From JBCBSZ01 sp039818945 (lineage in GTDB: Bacteria; Actinomycetota; Acidimicrobiia; Acidimicrobiales; Poriferisodalaceae), in NCBI GenBank assembly GCA_039818945.1, contig JBCBSZ010000008.1, positions 47,416-111,415 of the forward strand: a stretch of DNA of 64,000 nucleotides, in the 5' to 3' direction. The position numbers were made by a program, and so were the translations under genes. This document shows positions 8,637 to 17,025 of this stretch, one piece after another. Position 1 is the stretch's first letter, and every line of letters begins with the position of its first letter. The notes beneath the pieces are model-generated. The model was not told where the DNA came from and did no database searches. It saw nothing but the letters and a program-made list of their open reading frames with translations.

Positions 8637-9984
8637 AGCCGTCGATCATGCAGTCTCGGAACACCTCGACGTCGGGCACCGCGCCCGCGTCGACGGTGAG
8701 GCCGATGCAGCAGGTGCCGTCGTAGGACAGCAGGGTGGCGTTGACGGCGGCGCCGAGCGTCGGCCCGAACGGGTAGTAGCGCTCCACCCGCGCACCGCCC
8801 AGGTAGATGGGGACGTCGATGCCCGGCACGTTGCTGGCGAGCACGTCGACGTGCTTCATCATCGAGCCGACCACCGCCGGCGGGAGCAGGTTGAGCGCGC
8901 CCGCCACCGCCTGGGTGTGCGGGATCGAGCGCTCGTCGCGGACCTCTGCCACCCGCGAGCGCAGCGCGGCGAATCGCTCGGCCGGGTCGGTGAGCCCCAC
9001 CGGCACGGCGAAGCGCATCAGCGTCACGTGGTTCCCGCCCGCGGCGTCGTCGGCCGTTCGCAGGCTGATCGGCATGGCGAAGCGCAGCTCGTCGATCGGG
9101 GCGCCGTGGTGCTCGTGGTAGCGCCGAAGCCCGCCGGTGAGCCCGGTCAGGTAGCCGTCGTTGAGCGAGCCGCCGAGCTCGTGGGCGGCCGCCTTGAGCT
9201 CGTGGACACCGACGTCGAGCACGGCGAGGCGCCAGACCAGCCGGCGGTCGATCATCACCGGCGAGAGCGTCTCGTGCAGCGGTTCGATCATGCGGGCCAG
9301 CGAGCGAGCGGTCTCGATGGTGTCGGTGGCCGTGCGGACCGGGTGGCGGATGCTCCCGGCGACCTGTTCGCCGAGTCGGCCGACGAGCTCGCGGCCCGCG
9401 CCAAGGAGCTGTCCGAGGTCGTGGCGCATCGCGTCGACGATCAGCGCCGACCCCTCCGGCGCGGGCTCGTCGACGGACGGCGGTGGGAGGGCCGCGGGTG
9501 GAGCGTCTCGTTCGAGGTCGAAGACCTCGGCGGCCAGCTGCATCGCACCGATCCCGTCGGTGAGCACGTGGTGCAGCTTCGTGTGGAAGGCGGCGCGGTC
9601 CCCGGACAGCCCGTCGATGAGGTTGAACTCCCACAGCGGACGGGCCCGGTCGAGCCCGGCCATGGCGGACACGCGGGCCAGTTCGAGGGCGGCGTCGAGG
9701 TCGTGCGGTTGCGGGGCCTGCACCCGGCGGAGGTGGTAGTCCAGGTCGAGGTCGGGCGTCGGCACCCATCGGGCGCTGGTGCCCGGCGTCGGTGGTTCGA
9801 CGATGTGCTGGCGGAGCTCGGGGATGACGGCGGCCGCGCGCTCGATCCGGGCGCGGAGGCGCTCCCAGTCGGGTCGGCGGTCCAGGGTCGCGAGGCCACT
9901 GATCGTCGAGCGCAGCAGCGGATCGGCCTCCTGCACCCAGAGGAAGGCGTCGTTCGGTGAGAGGTAGGCGTCGTCCCGGTCCAT
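8599..9984 (-). CDS. wax ester synthase / diacylglycerol acyltransferase (WS/DGAT)
   Basis: 461 residues, the usual length. The catalytic HHxxxDG motif is intact at residues 138-144 (HHVLTDG), preceded by PLWEF at 116-120. The C-terminal half carries family features (ASNVPGIDVPIYLGGARV; YPFGPTLGAAVNATLLSYDG). These enzymes esterify fatty alcohols or diacylglycerol with acyl-CoA to make storage wax esters or triacylglycerol at the inner face of the membrane. It stands alone between the secreted-protein gene and a LysR gene, so substrate choice cannot be deduced. Confidence 0.92.
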   Translation of the reverse strand: MDRDDAYLSPNDAFLWVQEADPLLRSTISGLATLDRRPDWERLRARIERAAAVIPELRQHIVEPPTPGTSARWVPTPDLDLDYHLRRVQAPQPHDLDAALELARVSAMAGLDRARPLWEFNLIDGLSGDRAAFHTKLHHVLTDGIGAMQLAAEVFDLERDAPPAALPPPSVDEPAPEGSALIVDAMRHDLGQLLGAGRELVGRLGEQVAGSIRHPVRTATDTIETARSLARMIEPLHETLSPVMIDRRLVWRLAVLDVGVHELKAAAHELGGSLNDGYLTGLTGGLRRYHEHHGAPIDELRFAMPISLRTADDAAGGNHVTLMRFAVPVGLTDPAERFAALRSRVAEVRDERSIPHTQAVAGALNLLPPAVVGSMMKHVDVLASNVPGIDVPIYLGGARVERYYPFGPTLGAAVNATLLSYDGTCCIGLTVDAGAVPDVEVFRDCMIDGFAEVTDLATAGR

Positions 9985-10036
9985 CGTGGGCTCCCGTCGA
10001 GGCGGCGGCGACAGCGTAGGGGCCGCCCGGCGGCGG

Positions 10037-10900
10037 TCAGGGGAGCAGCATCGCCGCCAGGTCGTCGGCCGCCGGCGGGAGGATGGCGTCGGTGCGCCGG
10101 TGCAGCGCGAGGCGCCGCGTCGCGACCGGCTCGTCGACGAGGCGGGCCACCGGGTCGCCGACCCGTTCGGCCTGGACCTCCGGCAGCACGGTCCAGCCGA
10201 TCGAGAGACGCACCATCTGGCGCAGCACGTCGGGCTGGTTCGACTCGGCGACCACGTCGACCGGAGCCCCGAGCCGCCGGAGGCCCTCCTCGACGAGCGC
10301 CCGGGTGCGCGAGCCGTCGGGGAAGAGGACCCACGGACCCCAGGCCCGTGCCGGTCCGGCGATGACGTCGCCCGGCCCGTAGACGGCGAGGGCCTCGACG
10401 AGGAGGTCGTCGACGGTCAGGTCGGCCGACGCGTCCCGGACGCCGACCGCGAGATCGAGGCGCCCGCGCCGAAGCTGGTCGAGGAGCTCGCCCGAGGGAG
10501 CGACCACGAGCCGGAGGTCGACGTCGGGTCGCCGGTCGCGGAAGCGGCGCAGCGTCTCGGCGTGGTGCACGGTCGCGGCGACGTCGATCATCCCCACCCG
10601 CAGGCGCCCGACCGATCCGCTGCGGGTCCGCTCGGCCCAGTCGGCGAGGTCGCCGGACAGGGCCAGCACCCGACGGGCGTGGTCGAGCACCGGCTCGGCG
10701 TGGCCGGCGAGGTGCTTGCGCCGACCGCTGCGCTCGAACACCCGGACCCCGACCCGGCGCTCGAGCTCGGCGAGGCCCTGTGACAGCGCGGACGTCGACA
10801 CACCGCAGCTCGACGCGGCCGCCGACCAGGTCGGCGACTCGACGGCCGCGACCAGGTACTCGAGCTGACGCACGGACAGGTCGGGCAGGGGGTGGGCCAC
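10037..10900 (-). CDS. LysR-family transcriptional regulator
   Basis: 287 residues from GTG 10900. The helix-turn-helix is at the N-terminus (LSVRQLEYLVAAVE; WSAAASSCGVSTSALSQGLA), followed by an effector domain (about 90-287). A longer version from ATG 10936 is possible, but it would put a perfect inverted repeat (10913-10929) inside the coding region. With GTG 10900 that repeat sits upstream where an operator belongs, and residue spacing before the helix-turn-helix is normal. It is divergent from the inositol-phosphate synthase gene, the classic position for a LysR regulator of its neighbour. Confidence 0.87.
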   Translation of the reverse strand: MAHPLPDLSVRQLEYLVAAVESPTWSAAASSCGVSTSALSQGLAELERRVGVRVFERSGRRKHLAGHAEPVLDHARRVLALSGDLADWAERTRSGSVGRLRVGMIDVAATVHHAETLRRFRDRRPDVDLRLVVAPSGELLDQLRRGRLDLAVGVRDASADLTVDDLLVEALAVYGPGDVIAGPARAWGPWVLFPDGSRTRALVEEGLRRLGAPVDVVAESNQPDVLRQMVRLSIGWTVLPEVQAERVGDPVARLVDEPVATRRLALHRRTDAILPPAADDLAAMLLP

Positions 10901-10912
10901 CCGTGCAGCATA

Positions 10913-10929
10913 GTTCAGTGATGCTGAAC
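10913..10929. promoter_or_regulatory. inverted-repeat operator candidate between lysR gene and ino1
   Basis: GTTCAG-TGATG-CTGAAC is a perfect 6-bp inverted repeat with a 5-nt spacer. It lies 12 nt upstream of the proposed GTG start of the LysR gene and 40 nt upstream of the divergent ino1 start. Size and position fit a LysR (T-N11-A type) binding site; not proven. Confidence 0.5.
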
Positions 10930-10969
10930 AGAGCACGCCAAACGTCGAGCGATCCTTAGGATTCGACTC

Positions 10970-12265
10970 ATGACCGCACGGAACATCGCCCCCGCCACCG
11001 GCAAGCTCGGCATCCTCACCCCCGGGCTCGGCGCCGTGGCCTCCACGTTCATCGCCGGCGTCATCGCCGCCCGCGCCAGCGGTGAGGACCCCATCGGGTC
11101 ACTGACCCAGATGGCCAACATCCGTCTGGGCGAGCGCGACGAGGGTCGCAACCCGAAGATCCGGGAGTTCGTGCCCCTCGCCTCGCTGGACGACATCGTC
11201 TTCGGTGGCTGGGACCCGATCTCGCCGAACGCGCTCGAGGCCGCCCGGACCTGTGGCGTGCTCGAGGAGCGCGACCTGGCGCCGATCTCCGCCGAGCTCG
11301 AGGGCGTCGTGGCCATGGATGCCGTCTTCGACCAGCGCTGGGTCAGCAAGCTCGAGGGCACCCGGGTCAAGACCGGCTCGCTGTGGGAGCAGGCGGAGGC
11401 CCTGATCGACGACATCGAGCGCTTCCGCGTCGAGAACGGCTGCGATCGGCTGGTGTCGGTGTGGTGCGGCTCGACCGAGGCCTACCGGGAGCCCTCCGAG
11501 GTCCACGAGTCCGTCGCGTCGTTCGAGGACGGCCTCAAGAACGACGATCCGGAGATCTCGCCCAGTCAGATCTACGCCTACGCGCTGCTCCAGTCGGGCG
11601 TGCCGATCGCCAACGGCGCCCCCAACCTGACCGTCGACCTGCCCTGCATGCTCGAGCTCGCCGAGGCCCGCGGCGTGCCGATCGCCGGCAAGGACTTCAA
11701 GACCGGTCAGACGCTGATGAAGACGATCCTCGCCCCGGGGTTCAAGTCCCGGATGCTCGGGATGCGCGGCTGGTACTCGACGAACATCCTTGGCAACCGG
11801 GACGGTGAGGTCCTCGACGATCCGGAGAACTTCAAGTCCAAGGAGGTCTCGAAGCTCGGCGTCCTCGACACGATCCTGCAGCCCGAGGTCTACCCGGAGC
11901 TCTACGGCAACATCGATCACGTCGTCCGCATCAACTACTACCCGCCCCGCGGCGACAACAAGGAGGGGTGGGACAACATCGACATCTACGGGTGGATGGG
12001 CTACCCGATGCAGATCAAGATCGACTTCCTCTGCCGTGACTCGATCCTCGCGGCGCCGATCGTGCTCGACCTCGCCCTGTTCATGGACCTCGCGGCCCGT
12101 GCCGGCGAGTCCGGCGTGCAGGAGTGGCTCAGCTTCTACTTCAAGTCGCCGCAGCCGGCCGGTGGTCTCGACCCCGAGCACGACATCTTCATCCAGCAGA
12201 TCAAGCTGAAGAACACCCTGCGCGAGTGGATGGGCGAGGTCCCCGTGACCCACTCGGAGGCCTGA
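10970..12265 (+). CDS. ino1: inositol-3-phosphate synthase
   Basis: 431 residues. Converts glucose 6-phosphate to 1L-myo-inositol 1-phosphate using NAD, the first step to phosphatidylinositol and mycothiol-type thiols. Seen: N-terminal nucleotide-binding GILTPGLGAVAST (13-25), the conserved GKDFKTGQT and LGNRDG segments, the lysine-rich FKSKEVSK, and GWMGYPMQIKI. At 431 residues it is longer than the roughly 365-residue enzyme I recall from mycobacteria and resembles the longer type known from other bacterial phyla. The divergent LysR gene may control it. A weak ribosome site (AGGAT) precedes ATG 10970. Confidence 0.92.
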   Translation: MTARNIAPATGKLGILTPGLGAVASTFIAGVIAARASGEDPIGSLTQMANIRLGERDEGRNPKIREFVPLASLDDIVFGGWDPISPNALEAARTCGVLEERDLAPISAELEGVVAMDAVFDQRWVSKLEGTRVKTGSLWEQAEALIDDIERFRVENGCDRLVSVWCGSTEAYREPSEVHESVASFEDGLKNDDPEISPSQIYAYALLQSGVPIANGAPNLTVDLPCMLELAEARGVPIAGKDFKTGQTLMKTILAPGFKSRMLGMRGWYSTNILGNRDGEVLDDPENFKSKEVSKLGVLDTILQPEVYPELYGNIDHVVRINYYPPRGDNKEGWDNIDIYGWMGYPMQIKIDFLCRDSILAAPIVLDLALFMDLAARAGESGVQEWLSFYFKSPQPAGGLDPEHDIFIQQIKLKNTLREWMGEVPVTHSEA

Positions 12266-12326
12266 CGGCCCGAGGATGCGACCGAGGACCCTGGACGATG
12301 CCCTCGGCCCGAGGGACGATCAAACC

Positions 12327-12476
12327 ATGCAGGTCAGGACGGATCGGCACACGTGCCCGTATTGCGAGTTGGTCTTCGTCTTGCACTACGAGGTGAGGGA
12401 CCACATCTTCCACGACCACCCGGAGCACGCCGAGAGCGTGGCCAACATCGAGCCTCGCGAGATGCCGCACGACTGA
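12327..12476 (+). CDS. 49-residue C2H2 zinc-finger protein
   Basis: The small frame starts at ATG 12327, 10 nt after GAGGGA. It contains Cys10-X2-Cys13-X12-His26-X4-His31 (His29 is an alternative ligand), with Phe17 and Val23 in the hydrophobic positions of a classical C2H2 finger. The tail is acidic and short. Classical spacing is unusual for bacteria, whose Ros-type fingers have nine residues between the second Cys and first His. It follows ino1 by 61 nt and may share its transcript. Function unknown; DNA, RNA or protein binding are all possible. A version starting at 12276 would add 17 residues. Confidence 0.7.
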   Translation: MQVRTDRHTCPYCELVFVLHYEVRDHIFHDHPEHAESVANIEPREMPHD

Positions 12477-12541
12477 GGGCGGCGCGAGGTCGATGAGGGG
12501 GGGTCGCGCCGGGATGGGTCGCGCCCTCGCGGCGCCCGGCC

Positions 12542-15061
12542 TCAGCCGCTGAGCACCGCCGAGCCCTGCCGCCGCGACGAATCGAGGTACTCGAAGAGCT
12601 CGGCGGCAGGCAGTGGCCGCGAGATCACGTAGCCCTGGGCGATGTCGCACCCGAGCATGCCGAGGTGGCCGAGGAGCTCGGTCGACTCGACGCCCTCCGC
12701 GACGATGGGCAGCCCGAGGCTGTGCCCGAGCTCGATCGTCGAGCGGACGATCGCGGCGTCGCACTCGTCCTCGAGCATCGCCATCACGAAGGCCCGGTCG
12801 ATCTTCAGCTCGGTGATCGGCAGGCGTCGCAGGTTCACCAGCGACGAGTAGCCGGTCCCGAAGTCGTCGATCGACACGTGGATGCCGAACTCGCCGAGGC
12901 GCGTCAGGGTCTGGAAGGCCCGTTCGGTGTCGGACATCATCGCCGTCTCGGTGATCTCCAGGGTCAGGGCTTCTCCGGGCAGGTCGTGCTCCCGGAGGCG
13001 CTCGACGACCAGATCCGGGAACTGGTCGTCGATGAGGCTGTGCGCGCTGATGTTGACGGCGACCCCGACCTCGTGGCCGTCGCTCCGCCACCGGCTGGCG
13101 GTGCCGAGCGCCCGGGTGAGGACGCGATCGGTGAGCGGGAGGATGAGTCCCGACTGCTCGGCGAGCACGATGAACTCGTCGGGCGGCACGAAGCCGTGCT
13201 CGGGGTGGATCCAGCGGGCGAGCGCCTCCGCTCCGACGATCTGGCCCGACCGCACGTCGAGCTGCGGCTGGTAGTGGACGTCGAGCGCGCCCTGGCGGAT
13301 AGCGGCCCGCAGGTCCCCGAGCAGCGCGAGCCGATCGGCGTCCTGCGGGTCCTCGAGCAGGGCCTCGAACACCCGGACCTCGTCGTGGTGGCGCTTCGCG
13401 GCGTACATGGCGACGTCGGCGCGACGCAGGAGCGTCGTGAGGTCGTCGCCATGGTCGGGGCCGAGCGCGATGCCGACGCTCACACCAACCGAGACGTCCG
13501 CTCCCTGGACCGGGAAGGGCTCGTTGATCACGTGGGCCATGCGTCGCGCCAGCTCGACCGCCTGCGCACCGTCGCATCCGGCCGCGACGAAGCCGAACTC
13601 GTCACCTCCCAGCCGTGCGATCAGCCCGTCGTTGCCGACGGCGGTGCGCAGACGCGCCGCCACCTTGACGAGCAGCTCGTCGCCCGCCTGATGGCCGAGG
13701 GTGTCGTTGACCTGCTTGAAGCGGTCGAGGTCGAGCAGGAAGATCGCCAGCTGGCGGTGCTCGATGAGCTCGGCATCCGCGTGCGCCTCGAACAGCGTTC
13801 GGTTGGGGAGCCCGGTCAGGCGGTCGTGCGTCGCCTGGTGCTGGACCCGGACGTACAGCCGCCCCTTGCGGAGTGCGACGGTCAGCTGGCGAGCGATGGT
13901 CCGGACCCTGCTCACGTCCTCGATCGAGAACGTCGTCGACGCTCCGTGCCGGTCCGCGACGACGAGGAGACCGACCGGTCCAGCCTCGTCGGCGAGCGGT
14001 GCCACCACGGCCTCGGCCACGTCGATGCCGGCCAGGCGCCGAGCCACCTCCTCGTCCGGAGGGTCGGCTCTGACCACCTCGATGCGGTCCGGCGAGGCGA
14101 CCGCCGCCCAGTCGCGGTCCGCCGAGTCCGTCGGCATGATCGACAGGAGCTCGGTGTCGCCGGCCGCTGCGGCGACCGATCCGGGTCGGTCGTCCCAGAC
14201 GAGCAGCGCGGCGCGGCTCGCGCGGAGGTGCTCGGTCACCTCCTGGATCGCCGTCGACGTGATGTCGTCGAGGTGCTCGGATCGTCCCACCTGGTGGCTG
14301 AAGTCGTGGACGTCGCTCAGATCGCTGTAGCGGTGCATCAGCGAGCCGTGCGAACGGAGCACGAGCCAGATGACGACCACCGGCGAGGAGGACACGGCGG
14401 CGAACCACGGGTTGTCGATGACCGGGACCGCGGCGGTGGCGACGACGACCGCCATCGGGAGGTAGAAGAGGAAGCTGTAGAGCCGCTCGCTGCGGAGCCG
14501 GTCCACGAGATCGTTCTCGAAGCGTGAGATGGCGAGGGCGATCGTGCCCGCGCTGGCGATGAGGCTCACCAGCAACGCAGCGGTGAGCGTCGCCCAGGTC
14601 TGCGGCGTGATCGCCAGATCTCCGGGATGCAGCGCGCGGAGGACGACGACGGCGACCACGGTCTCCACCGCGTAGTTCGAGAGGTTCAGGGCCAGCTTGA
14701 ACGCCGGCGGACGTCGCCAGATCACCAGTGCCGCTCCGCCGACGACCAGGCGCATCAGCACGAGCGACACCGGTGAGAGGAAGAGGAGCCCGTAGGCGAG
14801 GGGGAGGTCGGTCGGGGAGAAGCTGACCGACTCGTTGCGGGCCTCGATGTGGAACACCATCGGCTCCGAGACGAAGAACCCGATCGCGATCAGGACCATC
14901 GTGATGGAGCCGGACGCCACCAGCGCGTCCGTCCGACCGGGTGTCAACGTCAGCACGGAGGCGGAGATGCCCGTCAGCGCAGCAGCGAGCACGAGGACCT
15001 CGTTGCGGGCGCGCCGGACCCTGGTCTCGGTCTCCTCCTCTCCGAGCTCCTGGTCCGGCAT
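12542..15061 (-). CDS. membrane GGDEF-EAL cyclic-di-GMP protein with GAF-like domain
   Basis: 839 residues from ATG 15061, supported by GGGAG 5 nt upstream; longer in-frame versions add a low-complexity Arg/Pro leader. Seven or eight hydrophobic helices span about 20-280, a GAF-like domain about 290-390, GGDEF about 395-560 (HDRLTGLPNR; RLGGDEFGF intact), and EAL about 580-830 (AEALARW; DDFGTGYSS; LKIDRAFV; IVAEGVES). Both catalytic signatures look complete, so it could make and degrade cyclic di-GMP; no RxxD inhibitory site precedes GGDEF. It probably couples a membrane or small-molecule signal to cyclic-di-GMP level. Divergent from a PPOX gene. Confidence 0.92.
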   Translation of the reverse strand: MPDQELGEEETETRVRRARNEVLVLAAALTGISASVLTLTPGRTDALVASGSITMVLIAIGFFVSEPMVFHIEARNESVSFSPTDLPLAYGLLFLSPVSLVLMRLVVGGAALVIWRRPPAFKLALNLSNYAVETVVAVVVLRALHPGDLAITPQTWATLTAALLVSLIASAGTIALAISRFENDLVDRLRSERLYSFLFYLPMAVVVATAAVPVIDNPWFAAVSSSPVVVIWLVLRSHGSLMHRYSDLSDVHDFSHQVGRSEHLDDITSTAIQEVTEHLRASRAALLVWDDRPGSVAAAAGDTELLSIMPTDSADRDWAAVASPDRIEVVRADPPDEEVARRLAGIDVAEAVVAPLADEAGPVGLLVVADRHGASTTFSIEDVSRVRTIARQLTVALRKGRLYVRVQHQATHDRLTGLPNRTLFEAHADAELIEHRQLAIFLLDLDRFKQVNDTLGHQAGDELLVKVAARLRTAVGNDGLIARLGGDEFGFVAAGCDGAQAVELARRMAHVINEPFPVQGADVSVGVSVGIALGPDHGDDLTTLLRRADVAMYAAKRHHDEVRVFEALLEDPQDADRLALLGDLRAAIRQGALDVHYQPQLDVRSGQIVGAEALARWIHPEHGFVPPDEFIVLAEQSGLILPLTDRVLTRALGTASRWRSDGHEVGVAVNISAHSLIDDQFPDLVVERLREHDLPGEALTLEITETAMMSDTERAFQTLTRLGEFGIHVSIDDFGTGYSSLVNLRRLPITELKIDRAFVMAMLEDECDAAIVRSTIELGHSLGLPIVAEGVESTELLGHLGMLGCDIAQGYVISRPLPAAELFEYLDSSRRQGSAVLSG

Positions 15062-15273
15062 GTTCGCTCCCGCCGGGGCGCGTCGGGTCGAGTGCCGGCC
15101 CGAGCGGCGCGCCGCGGCACGTCCTCCACGCTCGAATCGGCCCGGACGGGTGCACAATTGAGCGGTCGGGGGACCGATCGGCGTCGGCTCGACGCCCCGG
15201 GGCACGCCCGTCGGGCCTTGACCGGGCCCCAACCGTCGTCCCAGAGTCGGAGCCGGACGACGAGGGAGCAGCC

Positions 15274-15708
15274 ATGGCCGCGCAGTCGATGACCGAGCAC
15301 GAGCGCGAGGAGTTCCTGGCCGGCGTCCACGTCGGGGTGCTGGCGGTCGAACGAGCCGACGGACCACCCCTCGCGGTACCGGTCTGGTACGGCTACCGGC
15401 CGGGGGGAGCCGTCGAGGTCCTCACCAGCGCAGCCTCGTTGAAGGGTCGCCTGACCGCCGCGGCGGGTCGGGCCTCGCTGTGCGCCCAACAGGAGGAACT
15501 CCCGTACCGCTACGTCTCCGTCGAGGGTCCGGCGACGGTGGAGCCGCTGGGCGACGCGACCCGCGGCGAGATCGAGGTCATGGCCATCCGCTACCTCGGT
15601 GAGGAGATGGGTCGGGCCTATGCCGCCGGCGGTGTCGCCGACGACGAGATGCGGATCAGCATCACCCCCGAACGCTGGTACAGCGTGGACTACGGCAAGC
15701 CGGGCTGA
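15274..15708 (+). CDS. pyridoxamine 5'-phosphate oxidase-like (PPOX) split-barrel protein
   Basis: 144 residues. Family features are the N-terminal helix and barrel strand FLAGVHVGVLAVERADGPPL, then VPVWYGYRP, and SLCAQQEELPYRYVSVEGPA. Such proteins bind FMN, F420 or haem and often reduce or shelter unusual cofactors; the exact ligand cannot be named. Start ATG 15274 has GAGGGAG upstream. Its 3' end overlaps the convergent SCO6745-like gene by 19 nt. It is one of three small PPOX proteins in this window. Confidence 0.8.
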   Translation: MAAQSMTEHEREEFLAGVHVGVLAVERADGPPLAVPVWYGYRPGGAVEVLTSAASLKGRLTAAAGRASLCAQQEELPYRYVSVEGPATVEPLGDATRGEIEVMAIRYLGEEMGRAYAAGGVADDEMRISITPERWYSVDYGKPG

Positions 15709-16577
15709 TCCGGAGGGGGCACGCCCATCGCGTTCGGGTACGGCACGACCCCGGCCGCCCCGATCCGGCGTGCCGGGCCGTCGAGCAGCTCGATCAGGCG
15801 CAGGGTGCGCACGTCGCCGAGTGCGAGAACCGGTGCAGCGGCCAGCCGGTCGGTCGCCGCCTCGATCGCTCGGTGCGCCGCGTGGCCGGCGTCCGTGGCG
15901 GCGCCGTCGGCGTCGAGCCAGCCCCGGGCGCGGAGCCGATCGGTGGCCTCGGCCCAGTCGTCGGCGTCCCAGCCACGGAACGGTGCGATGGAGCTCTCCG
16001 GGAGACCGCCGATCGCCAGGCGGAGCACGTGCGGCTCACATCCGTCGAGGCCGGCATCGGTGAGTGCCACGACGTGTCCGTCTCCTCGGTGCTCGCGCAG
16101 CAGCGTGGCGGCGTGCCAGGCGGCGAGGTGGGGGTCGTCGGGTCGCTCGAGGTCGGCGTTCGCGGCGAACACCGGCCGTCCCGACGGCGAGATGTGCTCC
16201 ATCGCCCCGGTCAGCAGGGTCGCGATCTCGTCGAGCGCTCCGGCGTCGCGCTCGAGCTCGAGGACGCGTCGGAGCGTCCGGTCGGCGCCGTCGAGGCGTG
16301 CCTGCAGCGCAGCGGAGGGCGTGACCAGCGACCAGATCGACGGCACCGCCCGCTGGACGAAGTCGGCGCGGAAGCCGTGGAAGGCCGCGACGATCGGCCC
16401 GGCCTCGACGGCGCCGAACGGTGCGGCGCGCCCGGCGAAGTAGCCGCGCCAGAAGCCGCGCAGGCCGGCGTCGACGAACGCCGCCAGGCACTCCTCGGCG
16501 AAGTAGGTGATGGCGTGATACGGCTCGACCCGCTGCCACAGGGTCCGGGCGAGCTGCTCGGCGGTCGGCTGATCCAT
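15690..16577 (-). CDS. SCO6745/SalK-like family protein
   Basis: 295 residues. The N-terminus (LWQRVEPYHAITYF; GLRGFWRGYFAGRAAPFGAV) and a later GWLDADGAATDAGHAAHRAIE segment match a family of actinobacterial proteins named after SCO6745 and SalK; the C-terminal part looks like a winged-helix segment. Biochemical function is not established. It is 9 nt upstream-in-coordinate of the small lipoprotein gene and overlaps the convergent PPOX gene by 19 nt. Confidence 0.7.
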   Translation of the reverse strand: MDQPTAEQLARTLWQRVEPYHAITYFAEECLAAFVDAGLRGFWRGYFAGRAAPFGAVEAGPIVAAFHGFRADFVQRAVPSIWSLVTPSAALQARLDGADRTLRRVLELERDAGALDEIATLLTGAMEHISPSGRPVFAANADLERPDDPHLAAWHAATLLREHRGDGHVVALTDAGLDGCEPHVLRLAIGGLPESSIAPFRGWDADDWAEATDRLRARGWLDADGAATDAGHAAHRAIEAATDRLAAAPVLALGDVRTLRLIELLDGPARRIGAAGVVPYPNAMGVPPPDQPGLP

Positions 16578-16586
16578 GGGCCCTAT

Positions 16587-16982
16587 CTAGCCGCCACCGC
16601 ACGACGCGTCGAGGTCGGCCACGACCCGCTCGCCGGCCTCACCCGCGGGTTCGAGACCGTCGAGGCGGGCGCACAGCAGCGGGGAGCCGGCGACGAACTC
16701 GTCGTCGCATCCCACGGCCGCCGCGTCGCGGACCTGCTCGATCATGGCCGGGCCGAACCACTCGTTCGCCTCGTCGATCCGTGGGCTGCCTGCGGTCAGC
16801 TCGTCGAGATCGGCGTCGCTGATCCGGTCGAGGTAGCCCTGCTGGATCCGCGCCCACCGGTCGGCTGGTCCGCGGCAGTCGACCGCTGCGCTCTCCGGCG
16901 GCTCGCTGACGGCGTCGTCGCCACCGCACCCGGCCAGGCACAGCAGCGCGGCCGCGAGGGCGGCGAGGCCTCGACGGAGCAC
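16587..16982 (-). CDS. small cysteine-containing lipoprotein
   Basis: 131 residues from GTG 16982. The signal peptide ends at lipobox LAGC (residues 16-19). The mature part has four further cysteines, including a CGGG ending, likely disulfide bonded outside the cell. It reads toward the SCO6745-like gene with a gap of 9 nt, so the two may be one operon, and is divergent from the agmatinase gene. I do not recognise the family. Confidence 0.65.
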   Translation of the reverse strand: MLRRGLAALAAALLCLAGCGGDDAVSEPPESAAVDCRGPADRWARIQQGYLDRISDADLDELTAGSPRIDEANEWFGPAMIEQVRDAAAVGCDDEFVAGSPLLCARLDGLEPAGEAGERVVADLDASCGGG

Positions 16983-17025
16983 GGTGGCGACGGTAGCGCT
17001 CGGCGCTGCGTGCCAAGCTCCGGGG

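Noticed and set aside
12478..12540. Inverted repeat GGGCGGCGCGAGG with CCTCGCGGCGCCC between the zinc-finger and GGDEF-EAL genes
   Set aside because: It has a mismatch and a loop near 38 nt, so a terminator is possible but the match may be chance in such GC-rich sequence.
15062..15367. N-terminal extension of the GGDEF-EAL protein by 102 residues
   Set aside because: The added part is low-complexity Arg/Pro, crosses the divergent PPOX start, and ATG 15061 has a good ribosome site directly before the first helix.
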